Origin: Polynucleobacter sp. Latsch14-2
GTDB taxonomy: Bacteria; Pseudomonadota; Gammaproteobacteria; Burkholderiales; Burkholderiaceae
NCBI RefSeq assembly: GCF_018881925.1
Contig: NZ_JACVPL010000001.1
Location: forward strand, 186,001-250,000
Length of the DNA stretch: 64,000 bases
Reading direction: 5' to 3'
Shown here: positions 56,221 to 63,702 of the stretch, piece by piece
Layout of the letters: each line of letters opens with the position of its first letter
How positions within the stretch are numbered: position 1 is the stretch's first letter
Notes under the pieces: model-generated
The model's database searches: none
Seen by the model: the letters and a program-made list of their open reading frames with translations, nothing else
What the model was told of the DNA's origin: nothing
Program-made: the position numbers and the translations under genes

Positions 56221-56928
56221 ATGGATTTTTCAATTTATTCAGGTGCGGCGTTTTGGGCGGCTTTGCTTTCAATTATTGTTGCTAATATTTTGTTGTCTGG
56301 TGATAACGCAGTAGTGATTGCCATGGCATCACGTAACTTGCCAGCATCTCAACAAAAGAAAGCAATTTTTTTGGGTAGTGCTGCCGCCATCATTTTGCGC
56401 GTACTGCTAACGGTTACCGCAGTTCAGTTATTAACCCTTCCGTATTTAAAGATCATTGGCGCTGTTCTCTTGGTGTATATCGGCGTGCAGCTGTTAGCTG
56501 ATAGTGGTGATGATGCGGAAATGGACGGGCATTCCAATGTTTGGGGCGCTATTCGCACGATCCTTGTGGCAGATTTGGTAATGAGTTTGGATAACGTGAT
56601 TGCCGTAGCGGCAGCAGCCCAAAAAGGCCCTGAAGAAACCCGCTTAGTATTGCTAATTATTGGTTTAGGGCTTTCTATTCCCTTGATTATTTTTGGTAGC
56701 ACTTTGCTGTTAAAAGTCATGGACCGTTTTCCAGTGATCATCACTTTAGGTGCTGGTTTATTAGGGCTATTGGCAGGAGGTATGTTGGTAGAGGACCCTG
56801 CAATAAGAGAGTCCATTCAGGGTGCAATGGAAGATGCCCACATGATTTTTGAAGGTATTGGTGTGGCGATTGTGATTTTGCTGGGAACATACTTGAAGAA
56901 AAAGAATGCCCAAAAAGAAGCTTCATAA
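56221..56928 (+). CDS. TerC family integral membrane protein (YjbE type)
   Basis: A 235-residue protein with about seven spans. The acidic motifs are in NILLSGDNAVVIAMASRNLP and VADLVMSLDNVIAVAAAAQ. TerC-family proteins include manganese exporters (YoaB/MntP-like roles in some bacteria) and metal-loading factors for secreted enzymes; the name relates to tellurium resistance but few members confer it. Own terminator follows. Confidence 0.88.
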   Translation: MDFSIYSGAAFWAALLSIIVANILLSGDNAVVIAMASRNLPASQQKKAIFLGSAAAIILRVLLTVTAVQLLTLPYLKIIGAVLLVYIGVQLLADSGDDAEMDGHSNVWGAIRTILVADLVMSLDNVIAVAAAAQKGPEETRLVLLIIGLGLSIPLIIFGSTLLLKVMDRFPVIITLGAGLLGLLAGGMLVEDPAIRESIQGAMEDAHMIFEGIGVAIVILLGTYLKKKNAQKEAS

Positions 56929-56955
56929 GTGCGGTATCTCAGTATCTGAATCAGA

Positions 56956-56984
56956 AAAAGCCGGTCTTTAAAGCCGGCTTTTCT
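56956..56984 (+). terminator. Terminator after terC-like gene
   Basis: AAAAGCCGG at 56956-56964 pairs with CCGGCTTTT at 56974-56982 around a nine-base loop, followed by CTT. It falls between the membrane protein and the pilin gene. Confidence 0.8.
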
Positions 56985-57053
56985 TATGCCTGGCATCCTT
57001 GAGTAATCAGCGCATAGACTCGAATATAGGGATTTAACCCTTAGGAGCTAAAT

Positions 57054-57581
57054 ATGGAAGCAATGCGTAACAATTTAACAGCAAAACCAAAGGCATTAGC
57101 AAAGCAAGAAGCTGGTTTTACTTTAATTGAGGTCATGGTGGTAGTTGCGATTATTGGTATCTTGGTGGCGGTTGCCGTTCCGCAGTACCAGGATTACATC
57201 GCACGTAGTCGCGTTGTGGAGGGAATGAATTTATCTTCAAGTGCAAAGCTAGCCGTTACTGAAGCCTTTGCAAGTCGGGGTACGGTTTCTATGGATGAGG
57301 CTACCAGTGGTTCATTTACGTTTTCTCCAACACGTAGTGTGAAATTAATTGAGATCACTCCGTCAGGGGCCATCGCGATTGATTATCAAAATAGCGTAGC
57401 GCCTGAGGGTAAAAATACGCTCCACCTGGTTCCAACAAATGAGGCTGATGCAAATATACCGAAGCCAATCGATCTATCCAAACCAGAGGGCTCTACCTGG
57501 TCAGGTGGTTGGACATGCAGATCAACAGAAACGAATTTAATATCGCAGTTACTGCCGTCTGAATGCAGGGTCAGTAAGTAA
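57054..57581 (+). CDS. pilA: Type IV pilin (PilA-like)
   Basis: The prepilin motif is [20 protein letters not shown]; cleavage before the Phe leaves the conserved Glu5 at the expected place. The leader of 21 residues is longer than the 6-7 of E. coli-type leaders but usual for Burkholderiales pilins. Two cysteines in the C-terminal part (GGWTCRS and SECRVSK) probably form the D-loop disulfide. Mature length is about 154. GGAG precedes the ATG. No other pilus gene is near; it has its own terminator. Confidence 0.92.
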   Translation: MEAMRNNLTAKPKALAKQEAGFTLIEVMVVVAIIGILVAVAVPQYQDYIARSRVVEGMNLSSSAKLAVTEAFASRGTVSMDEATSGSFTFSPTRSVKLIEITPSGAIAIDYQNSVAPEGKNTLHLVPTNEADANIPKPIDLSKPEGSTWSGGWTCRSTETNLISQLLPSECRVSK

Positions 57582-57603
57582 ACAAGATTTAAGAAAAGCT
57601 GGG

Positions 57604-57630
57604 CAGCCACCTGTGGGTGGCTGTTTTCTT
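57604..57630 (+). terminator. Terminator of the pilin gene
   Basis: CAGCCACC at 57604-57611 pairs with GGTGGCTG at 57616-57623 around TGTG, followed by TTTTCTT. Confidence 0.9.
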
Positions 57631-57689
57631 GTTAATGATGCCATGCTGAGAAGATGCTGGTCGGCTAAATTTAAGATGCCTAAGATTAA

Positions 57690-58061
57690 TTACGCTTCGT
57701 ATCTTTCGCGATAGAGCTCTGTCCCGCATCCAGAGCATATATAAGTTTTGAAGTGTGTATATTTATCAAACTTATTGCTAAAGATACCAAATTTGGGATT
57801 AGATGTCATTACCATTTCTAGGCTAGGAAGCTGCCGGCTTGCCCCACAAAAATCACATTCAATCTTATCGGGTTTTTGTTGATGTATCGAGCAGTATTCT
57901 GATTTGGTCGGTTTTTCATTTAACCACTGCATCCAGCGTAATTCTTTCTCTTTCGTGCGATTAATCACCAGCCAGTTCTTTAGGGGAAACATGGCAATTA
58001 AAAGGCTGATGGCCAGTAGCGCCATTGCAAAAAGAAACAGAGAATTATTAACTGATGACAT
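57690..58061 (-). CDS. Membrane-anchored zinc-ribbon protein of unknown function
   Basis: 123 residues with one N-terminal membrane span (LFLFAMALLAISLLIAMF). The remainder carries metal-type pairs: YCSIHQQ, then ECDFCGASRQ, and ICSGCGTELY near the end, probably one or two zinc ribbons facing the cytoplasm. It converges on the pilin gene and lies 120 bp from the left attachment repeat. It is outside the element, so probably chromosomal, yet I recognise no orthologue. Confidence 0.6.
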   Translation of the reverse strand: MSSVNNSLFLFAMALLAISLLIAMFPLKNWLVINRTKEKELRWMQWLNEKPTKSEYCSIHQQKPDKIECDFCGASRQLPSLEMVMTSNPKFGIFSNKFDKYTHFKTYICSGCGTELYRERYEA

Positions 58062-58177
58062 TTATGAGGAGATTGCTGTTAAAAAATTAATTTCCAGTGA
58101 TATAAGTTTGCACGATCAGATAACTTGAGCCCTAGATTTGTATTTTTCTTATATCTTGGGTTACTAGTGAGGAGCTA

Positions 58178-58309
58178 CTATCCCGCTTTCCACTCCCCAG
58201 ACTTACCACCGCTCTTCTCAAGCAGTTTTATATCACCCATCACCATGCCACGGTCTACTGCTTTACACATGTCATAAATTGTGAGCAGGGCTACTTGGAC
58301 TGCTGTGAG
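58178..58309 (-). pseudogene. moaC 3'-end fragment displaced by the integrative element
   Basis: On the minus strand this reads [40 protein letters not shown] then stop (seen in parts), the last 43 codons of MoaC. It has no start or upstream domain. The matching end of the intact gene at 63703-63837 differs in about a dozen bases of the last 70, nearly all synonymous, while the first 59 bp match exactly. This is probably the chromosome's original moaC tail, left here when the element replaced it with its own. Confidence 0.85.
58251..58309. repeat. Left 59-bp attachment repeat
   Basis: Identical to 63779-63837 over 59 bp; identity ends abruptly at 58310 on the inner side. It codes for the MoaC segment around [13 protein letters not shown]. 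Strand exchange must have occurred somewhere within it. Bases 58310-58570, between it and the XRE gene, hold only integrase-arm-like repeats and a TGCCCA/TGGGCA inverted repeat (58471-58490). Confidence 0.92.
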
Positions 58310-58377
58310 AAACCCAGTAAAAACAACGTAGTAAGAAAAATTAAAACAACTTAAACCTAAACCAGTCGGTTAAAAAA

Positions 58378-58405
58378 TTAGGCCAAAAAGGACAGCGTTA
58401 GGCCT
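58378..58405. repeat. Candidate integrase arm-type sites, left end
   Basis: TTAGGCC occurs at 58379-58385 and again at 58399-58405 in direct orientation. The first is part of the 10-mer ATTAGGCCAA (58378-58387), which recurs at the other end of the element (63652-63661). Lambda-type integrases use such arm repeats inside both att sites. Confidence 0.45.
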
Positions 58406-58570
58406 GAAAAAAGAATAGCACAAGACGCATTCAATCTTCATATTGGAGTATCGAACCCCCACCCACCCCGTGCCCACCTATGTTTGGGCAACTTATATAA
58501 ATACTACGCATCAGGGTTTTGTAACCACATCACAAAATTTGTATTGTGATGTCAAATATTTGACTCTAGG

Positions 58571-58816
58571 TTAAAGACCGGCTGCATCTAGTAGTTCCGA
58601 TACTTTAATTTTGAGAGTCTTCGCAATTTTGGTCAGATTCATGATGGCTACGTTATGTTCACCCCGTTCGATACCGCCCATATAGCTACGATCAATACCA
58701 ACTTCGTTGGCCAGAGCTTCTTGAGAGAGCCCACTTTCCTGTCTGAAAGCCCTGATGGCTTTGCCTAGAGCAATAAGTTGTTTTGAGCCGCTATAGCTGG
58801 GGGATGGTTTTGCCAT
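58571..58816 (-). CDS. XRE-family transcriptional repressor
   Basis: An 81-residue protein that is almost entirely one helix-turn-helix domain: ALGKAIRAFRQESGLSQEALANEVGIDRSYMGGIERGEHNV (in parts: LGKAIRAFRQESGLSQE, then LANEVGIDRSYMGGIERG). Such proteins resemble phage C-type or restriction-modification controller repressors. Its start codon is overlapped by a 7-7-7 inverted repeat (58815-58835), a likely autoregulatory operator, and it faces away from the cargo operon that begins at 58896. Confidence 0.88.
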   Translation of the reverse strand: MAKPSPSYSGSKQLIALGKAIRAFRQESGLSQEALANEVGIDRSYMGGIERGEHNVAIMNLTKIAKTLKIKVSELLDAAGL

Positions 58817-58835
58817 AGACAGGATGTTTGTCTAT
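58815..58835. promoter_or_regulatory. Operator-like inverted repeat over the XRE start
   Basis: ATAGACA at 58815-58821 and TGTCTAT at 58829-58835 are exact inverted repeats with a 7-bp spacer. It overlaps the XRE start codon and abuts a TTGACG hexamer at 58835-58840 that could be a -35 of a rightward promoter. Bound repressor could thus block both XRE translation start region and the divergent cargo promoter. Confidence 0.6.
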
Positions 58836-58895
58836 TGACGTATTTAAAACCACGGGAGATGATACCCAAATAGTTATAGCTAAAAGGAGAATCAA

Positions 58896-59057
58896 GTGGA
58901 GCTATTGGAGGGTTTGGCTGGTTTATATTTGCTTATAGGCTTATTTATAGCCATTGGGCACATCAATTCGGGCACCATGGGTACGCGGGGGCCAATAGCA
59001 ACTTTGATTGCTGTAACGCTACTATGGCCTTTAGTCTTGTTTGGGGTGTTGGGTTGA
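58896..59057 (+). CDS. Small membrane protein (53 aa), first gene of the element's cargo operon
   Basis: It begins with a GTG preceded by AAGGAGA at 58884-58890, an unusually good ribosome site for this element. The 53 residues form two hydrophobic stretches (GLYLLIGLFIAIG and ATLIAVTLLWPLVLFGVLG) separated by a short NSGTMGTRG turn, so a two-span hairpin is likely. Its TGA overlaps the TTG start of the next gene (TTGA). I do not recognise a family. Confidence 0.6.
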   Translation: MELLEGLAGLYLLIGLFIAIGHINSGTMGTRGPIATLIAVTLLWPLVLFGVLG

Positions 59058-59551
59058 AGAAATTCATCTGGAGGAGCGTTTTGGTGTTGGCCTTGATTCC
59101 AACATATGGCTTTGCAGTTTCAAATCAAGACCTCATGGATAGGCTGGATGACATACAGATACAGCGAATGATTGAGCAAGATATACAGCGTCAACAGCAG
59201 ATGCAAAATTTTTACCAAGATAATTATCGCTTGCAATATTCTCCAATACCAAGAGATATAGCGATGGAGGCAGCAGCTCTATACGACTTAAGCTTACCCG
59301 AGGTGTATCGTAGAGACGAGCTAGGAAATAAAACATGCTACAAGCTTTATGGCGGCTTATATAAAACAGAATCTCAGCAGGCATCAAATTGTTTTAGTTC
59401 AATCATGTTGCAGGTTTCGGAGTCGGAGGCTGCTAGACGAAATAGTAATGTTGATAAGTACTGTAAAAACTTAACAGGGGATAGGGCATTTAAGTGCACC
59501 AAGGATTACTTAGTTTTAGGTAAAAAAAATATTTTGGGGATTGCTTGGTAG
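59054..59551 (+). CDS. Exported four-cysteine protein of unknown function (element cargo)
   Basis: I start at TTG 59054, giving a classic signal peptide MKKFIWRSVLVLALIPTYGFA; an ATG at 59024 would add ten poor residues and overlap the previous gene. The mature part (about 144 residues) begins with a Gln-rich amphipathic helix (QIQRMIEQDIQRQQQMQNFY) and has four cysteines, in NKTCYKL, ASNCFSS, DKYCKNL and FKCTKD, enough for two disulfides in the periplasm. No known family. It is translationally coupled to the 53-aa gene. Confidence 0.65.
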   Translation: MKKFIWRSVLVLALIPTYGFAVSNQDLMDRLDDIQIQRMIEQDIQRQQQMQNFYQDNYRLQYSPIPRDIAMEAAALYDLSLPEVYRRDELGNKTCYKLYGGLYKTESQQASNCFSSIMLQVSESEAARRNSNVDKYCKNLTGDRAFKCTKDYLVLGKKNILGIAW

Positions 59552-59563
59552 GCACTAAACTTA

Positions 59564-59980
59564 ATGACCCGAATTAGCTCTTATCGTATTTACCAGTGCT
59601 CTAGTTGTGGACAAAAGCACATAGCCCCAGCTTCAGGGTCCATTAATTTTGTGGTGAGCGGGCCAAATGCAAAGCTGTTTCCTAACAAGGACGATCTAAA
59701 GGTATGTCAGCGCTGCTCTAGCCAAAAGCCACTGAAGAACTTTATTCCCTTAGGGATTATTGATGTTCCGCCTATAGATACTACCCCTAAGTGGTATATA
59801 GGTATACGAAAACGCTTAAGCAAAAACTACAAAGGTCCTAAACCTCACCCATGCAGGCTATACCCAGATTTGGCATCAACCCCTTTTAACCCCAATGAAT
59901 ATTACCCAGATTGGATCAGAAAGAATATGGTCGAGACAGACTATCCAGATTGGTATGTAGATCTGTCTAGATTAAAGTAG
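59564..59980 (+). CDS. Zinc-ribbon protein of unknown function (element cargo)
   Basis: 138 residues. A four-cysteine ribbon is formed by QCSSCGQKH near residue 11 and VCQRCSSQK near 48. The rest has many aromatic and proline residues (PDWIRKNM, YPDWYVD) and basic patches, suggesting nucleic acid or protein contact. It lies 12 bp after the exported protein gene and its end overlaps the convergent HGG gene by 14 bp. Not recognised. Confidence 0.65.
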   Translation: MTRISSYRIYQCSSCGQKHIAPASGSINFVVSGPNAKLFPNKDDLKVCQRCSSQKPLKNFIPLGIIDVPPIDTTPKWYIGIRKRLSKNYKGPKPHPCRLYPDLASTPFNPNEYYPDWIRKNMVETDYPDWYVDLSRLK

Positions 59981-60242
59981 GCTTACGTTTTAGTTTTATC
60001 TTTGAAACTCCCAAACTAGCTGCTAATTCAGCCAATTCTGCAATTTTTTTTCTTCTCTCTGCATTAGCCTCCTTAGTGTCGCTGCCGTGTTTGTAGTTTG
60101 GGTGAGCGCTACCACAAAGAATATTCTTTCTCCCTCCGTGGTATCGACAAGTCTTGCATTGGCCGATTGGCGGATTTAGGCAGCGGCTGCCTGTGCTCCT
60201 TGCAGTGGCTGTGCACTGTGTTTTGATATTTGACAGAGGCAT
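59967..60242 (-). CDS. Small HGG-motif cysteine-rich protein (phage type)
   Basis: 91 residues with TQCTATARSTGSRCLNPPIGQCKTCRYHGG near the N-terminus (in parts: CTATARSTGSRC, then CKTCRYHGG) and HPNYKHG following. This CxT..GxxC...CxxHGG plan is found in small proteins near terminase and lysis genes in many phages, possibly zinc-binding; their function is unknown. The C-terminal half is a basic helix (RRKKIAELAELAASLG). It is encoded leftward, downstream of the origin-like region. Confidence 0.7.
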   Translation of the reverse strand: MPLSNIKTQCTATARSTGSRCLNPPIGQCKTCRYHGGRKNILCGSAHPNYKHGSDTKEANAERRKKIAELAELAASLGVSKIKLKRKPTLI

Positions 60243-60288
60243 AAATAGTCTCAGAAGCTGATTGTGATTGGGGGTAGACAGATTAATT

Positions 60289-60362
60289 GACCCATAGAAG
60301 TAATATTCCCGTAATTCCCGTTTATTCCCGATATGGGTCTTTTGATTTTGAAATATTCCCCG
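60289..60362. repeat. Iteron-like array flanked by inverted repeat (candidate origin)
   Basis: ATTCCCG occurs at 60305-60311, 60314-60320 and 60324-60330, spaced 9-10 bp (about one helical turn), and a near copy ATTCCCCG at 60355-60362. An 8-bp inverted repeat, GACCCATA (60289-60296) and TATGGGTC (60332-60339), brackets the three close copies. The position beside a replication-helicase gene suggests an initiator-binding site. Confidence 0.5.
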
Positions 60363-60368
60363 TTCCTC

Positions 60369-60392
60369 CCAGCATACCTATAGGTATGCTGG
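60369..60392. repeat. 24-bp perfect palindrome beside primase-helicase gene
   Basis: The half-site CCAGCATACCTA at 60369-60380 is followed directly by its exact complement TAGGTATGCTGG at 60381-60392. It lies 14 bp beyond the stop of the primase-helicase gene and 7 bp from the last iteron. With no spacer it would extrude as a cruciform poorly; a dimeric protein site or part of an origin is more likely than a terminator, as no T tract follows. Confidence 0.6.
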
Positions 60393-60406
60393 AGCGGGAT
60401 TTGTCC

Positions 60407-62260
60407 TTAGTTGGTTGTTATATATCCATCGGTCAAAATTAGGTGCCCGGAAGCTATTAACGAATTAATGGCCGCTTTAGCCCTTTCTTTTCCCCGCTTA
60501 CTATTTCTAATATCTAATATCTGTGCAGCTTCATGCGTAAGAAATTCAAGCGCAATAGTATTGGTGGGCTCTAAAGAAAGCATTTTATTAATGAGCTGCA
60601 TAATTGACTGCTGATTTTTACCCTTTATAGGCTTAACCAGCGGCTTTAAGAGACCTTGGCTAACTACGCAGCTAGTATGAGTAATGCCCCAGCTATCTTG
60701 CGTGTCTAGATCTATTGTTTCTAGCTCAAAAGCACGACAAACACCAATCTCAGAATCCTTTGATTTCTCAATCGACCAAACTCTTTGGTTTGAAATAGTG
60801 GTCACCTTTATTACTGTATCAAGCGCCGCCAATAGGGATGAGTGCCCACGTAGCCCTCTACTTGCGTCTTTCCCCGCATGATGAACAAACATTACAAATC
60901 CATTTATTTGATCAGACATCTTTTTTGCGGAGTCGATAATTTTTCCCATAGAGGCCGAAGCATTTTCATCAGCGGTAGGCGAAGCTCTATTGAGAGTATC
61001 TATAAATACTATCGCTCCTCTACCCAGAGCTTGCTCAATTTCATTTGTTAAATCTTGCCAAGATCCCTCATCCTCAATGCTTACGGTGTTAGTAACAAAC
61101 AATAGATTTTTGGGTGCTGTGGCTGAGTTAGCTTTTTCCCATGCTTGAATTCGTTGCCTAATTCCATGAGAACCTTCCAGCGCAATATATGCAACAGGTT
61201 TTTGTAAGGCTGGATTCATAAACCAAGACTCACCCATAGCTACTGAAAATGCTAAATCAAGGGCAAGGAATGTTTTTCCTGAAGATGGAGCGCCATATAT
61301 TGCACCAATCCCGTTACTCGGCAAAACTCCTCGAACTACCCATTCAAGCGGCGGGTCATTTTTTAACTCCTCAGCAGTTCTGAGATATTTCCCTGAGTTA
61401 GGACGTTTATTAGTAGATGCTGGGTTATTGCGCTGGTGTGTTTGCCACATTGAATGGACTACAGATCGAATTTCCTCTATTTCCATCGGCGGCTGGCATG
61501 CTGAACCCCAGCGAATTGCTTCATCAATAAACTCTTGTGGACTTAATCCTTTTGCATATGCTCGTCCTGCATATGAAGCTAAATCCCTATTTCTGCTACC
61601 CTCCGATGCGGATGGGGGTGAAATAAAAGTCGGTAAATTCGCGGCTGGTATTGGGTTGATTACGCTTTGATTGGTCATAATTATGGGCGCGTGCTTACCC
61701 ATAAAATTTATTGCATATCCAGACAAATCTTTGGTTTTAGGCGGACAAGATGGCATAAAAAAGCATCTAGCTATGTCGGCACTGCTTGAATCGATTCGTT
61801 TTTTTATCTCAGGAATTTGGTTTAAAACTTGGGCATGTATTTGTGGATAAAGATTAATATCAATCGATTCTTCTAATGGTATGTAGACCCTAAAGCAGCC
61901 CTTTCCATTTTCACTGTGTGAAAAAGTAGTATGAACAAAATTAGTGTATGGCGTACACCAATCTGAGACTTCTTGTACATCTAAAGTGTCAACCTTGTCT
62001 AAGTCAAAGACTAGTAAGGCTGTAGATTCAGCACAATCCTTTGTTCGACCGACTGCATTTGGTTTTGGTGACCAAGGACTAAAGAGCTTAGCTTTAAGTT
62101 TGTCGTCGATCGTTTCATGGCATGCCATTTGCATGCTATAGATGAATTGGCTCCAATTCATGCTGATTACTGCCCCAGTTTTTGCTCTACTAGAATTAAA
62201 CAATAGATGTTCATACTGTTTTCCAGATGCTTCTTGTATGTGCTTTGGAATATTAAGCAT
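60407..62260 (-). CDS. Primase-helicase replication protein (PrimPol-like N-terminus, RepA/AAA_25 helicase)
   Basis: 617 residues. An N-terminal domain has LVFDLDKVD (acidic pair near residue 68) and THTTFSHSENGKGCFRVYIPL-like FSHSENGKGCFRVYIP, as in archaeo-eukaryotic-type primases of mobile elements. A middle PriCT-like segment (FIDEAIRWGSACQPPMEIEEIRSVVHSMW) follows. The C-terminal helicase has Walker A GAPSSGKTF near residue 326, Walker B VFIDTLNR, then FVMFVHHAGKD and GLRGHSSLLAALD, as in RepA hexameric helicases. The ATG at 62260 is preceded by GGAG and overlaps the previous gene by 8 bp; a TTG at 62281 is less likely. Confidence 0.85.
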   Translation of the reverse strand: MLNIPKHIQEASGKQYEHLLFNSSRAKTGAVISMNWSQFIYSMQMACHETIDDKLKAKLFSPWSPKPNAVGRTKDCAESTALLVFDLDKVDTLDVQEVSDWCTPYTNFVHTTFSHSENGKGCFRVYIPLEESIDINLYPQIHAQVLNQIPEIKKRIDSSSADIARCFFMPSCPPKTKDLSGYAINFMGKHAPIIMTNQSVINPIPAANLPTFISPPSASEGSRNRDLASYAGRAYAKGLSPQEFIDEAIRWGSACQPPMEIEEIRSVVHSMWQTHQRNNPASTNKRPNSGKYLRTAEELKNDPPLEWVVRGVLPSNGIGAIYGAPSSGKTFLALDLAFSVAMGESWFMNPALQKPVAYIALEGSHGIRQRIQAWEKANSATAPKNLLFVTNTVSIEDEGSWQDLTNEIEQALGRGAIVFIDTLNRASPTADENASASMGKIIDSAKKMSDQINGFVMFVHHAGKDASRGLRGHSSLLAALDTVIKVTTISNQRVWSIEKSKDSEIGVCRAFELETIDLDTQDSWGITHTSCVVSQGLLKPLVKPIKGKNQQSIMQLINKMLSLEPTNTIALEFLTHEAAQILDIRNSKRGKERAKAAINSLIASGHLILTDGYITTN

Positions 62261-62474
62261 TATTTTCTCCATTGCGATCAAGATTATGTAAAAAAATCTC
62301 GGTTAATATTCTGGGCGTGTTTGACAGAATATCTTCCGAAAGATGGCTTTCCTGAGCTATAAGCTCTAAATTTAAGTTGTGGCTAGCAACAAGGACTACC
62401 CTTGACAATAGACAAGAGTCTTGCAATATTTGTTGAAAAAATTTGGCATCTAGTGACATGGTCGCTACTTTCAT
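62253..62474 (-). CDS. Small protein upstream of the primase-helicase
   Basis: 73 residues (or 68 from an internal ATG at 62459). Mixed charged and hydrophobic with one cysteine, no motif I know. Its last codons carry the GGAG used by the primase-helicase and overlap its start by 8 bp (ATGCTTAA), so the two are translationally coupled and this may be a replication accessory. The 170 bp between it and the integrase gene show no clear gene. Confidence 0.55.
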   Translation of the reverse strand: MKVATMSLDAKFFQQILQDSCLLSRVVLVASHNLNLELIAQESHLSEDILSNTPRILTEIFLHNLDRNGENNA

Positions 62475-62644
62475 AAAAGAGATTAATAAATAACCTTTTT
62501 TGTAGCGGCCTTTTGGCTTAGAGCACTCGGCGATGCTGGCTGGTTTTTATGCAATGCATTCTGGGAAGCCACCCCTTTAGGTGCTGCGCTTTTTGCGCAT
62601 ACCAAATTTTATTGCAACTTTTTTGGTTTTGCTTAAATGTGCTT

Positions 62645-63628
62645 TTAACCTAGTTTTATAGCTAACTTTTCGGCGTTGGGGTGATAGTAGCGCTTAAGCA
62701 TGGCTAAGCTTTTATGACCAGATACTGCAGATAGTTCTACTAGATTTGGTAGCTTCTCGGCAAGCCTTGTAATCGCCATGTGTCTAAGGTCATGGAAGCG
62801 TACATCTTTTACCCCAGCTTGTTTCCTTGCTCGGTTAAATGCTTGTGAGACTACTTCGTGCGTAACTGGAAAAACTCGTCCATCAAGATTGCGTGGCATT
62901 TCAGTCAGAATTTGGATTGCATGAGTTGATAGTGGCACCGTTCTGCTTGTACCGTTTTTGGTTAGCTGAAGGAATATCGTACGCCTCCCAAGGTCAATAT
63001 GCTCCCAACGTAGTCCAAGTAGCTCGCTTCTGCGCATAGCTGTCTCAAGCGCCAATTTCACTAAAGGCAGCATCCATATTGAACGCCGCCCAATCGGTCT
63101 CAAGGCTTCAAATAGGGCATATGTTTCGGCAGTGTCTAATATGCGACTTCTTCCTTGCGGGTTTTTAGGCCTTGCTACTAATGCCACTGGATTATTAATA
63201 TTGATACCCCATTCTTTGCGGGCGTAGGTGATGATTGAAGAAAAATAAGATAACTCTCTGATGACCGTTGCTGGTGCTATTTCCTTGAGTCGTTGATCCC
63301 TGTGCTGGGCTATTTTCTGGGGGGTTAGGGCCGTCATACTTAGTTTAGCTATTGGCCGTCTAGCTAGCGCCTTCAAGCGAATGTAGTCTGCGGTACCTCC
63401 GCGCATTGTAGGCAAGACTTCAGTTATGTATCTTTCAATGATTTCTGAAAAAGTAGTCCGCTCAGCTAATACAAGATTGGTATAGCTACCTTTTTGCATC
63501 TCTACTTCAATCTGCTTCGCCCAACGCTCGGCGTCGACTTTATTGATGAAGGTTTTGCTTCGTACGGCGTGGCCTTTAATCTGAACTCGTGCTTGCCACT
63601 TGCCGTTACGGTTGCGAAATGTTGCCAT
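62645..63628 (-). CDS. int: Tyrosine recombinase (phage integrase)
   Basis: 327 residues. N-terminal arm-binding-like AP2/SAM-like region, then the catalytic domain with Arg in LETAMRRSELLGLRW, the HxxR box FHDLRHMAITRLAE, the second His in SGHKSLAML and the nucleophile tyrosine in MLKRYYHPN. It is read toward the element interior from the moaC-adjacent end, the usual position for an integrase next to its attachment site. It probably recombines the 59-bp core in moaC. Confidence 0.96.
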   Translation of the reverse strand: MATFRNRNGKWQARVQIKGHAVRSKTFINKVDAERWAKQIEVEMQKGSYTNLVLAERTTFSEIIERYITEVLPTMRGGTADYIRLKALARRPIAKLSMTALTPQKIAQHRDQRLKEIAPATVIRELSYFSSIITYARKEWGININNPVALVARPKNPQGRSRILDTAETYALFEALRPIGRRSIWMLPLVKLALETAMRRSELLGLRWEHIDLGRRTIFLQLTKNGTSRTVPLSTHAIQILTEMPRNLDGRVFPVTHEVVSQAFNRARKQAGVKDVRFHDLRHMAITRLAEKLPNLVELSAVSGHKSLAMLKRYYHPNAEKLAIKLG

Positions 63629-63651
63629 TTACCTCTCCTTGGTAGGACAGG

Positions 63652-63661
63652 ATTAGGCCAA
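63652..63661. repeat. Candidate integrase arm-type site, right end
   Basis: ATTAGGCCAA, identical to 58378-58387 at the left end, lies 24 bp upstream of the integrase start and 117 bp from the right core repeat. Confidence 0.4.
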
Positions 63662-63702
63662 GAGTGTTTTTAGTCTCTCGTTATTGTTTTATAGGTTAGC
63701 GT

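Noticed and set aside
58178-58309. A second functional moaC gene
   Set aside because: Only the last 43 codons are present, with no start; it is the displaced target fragment.
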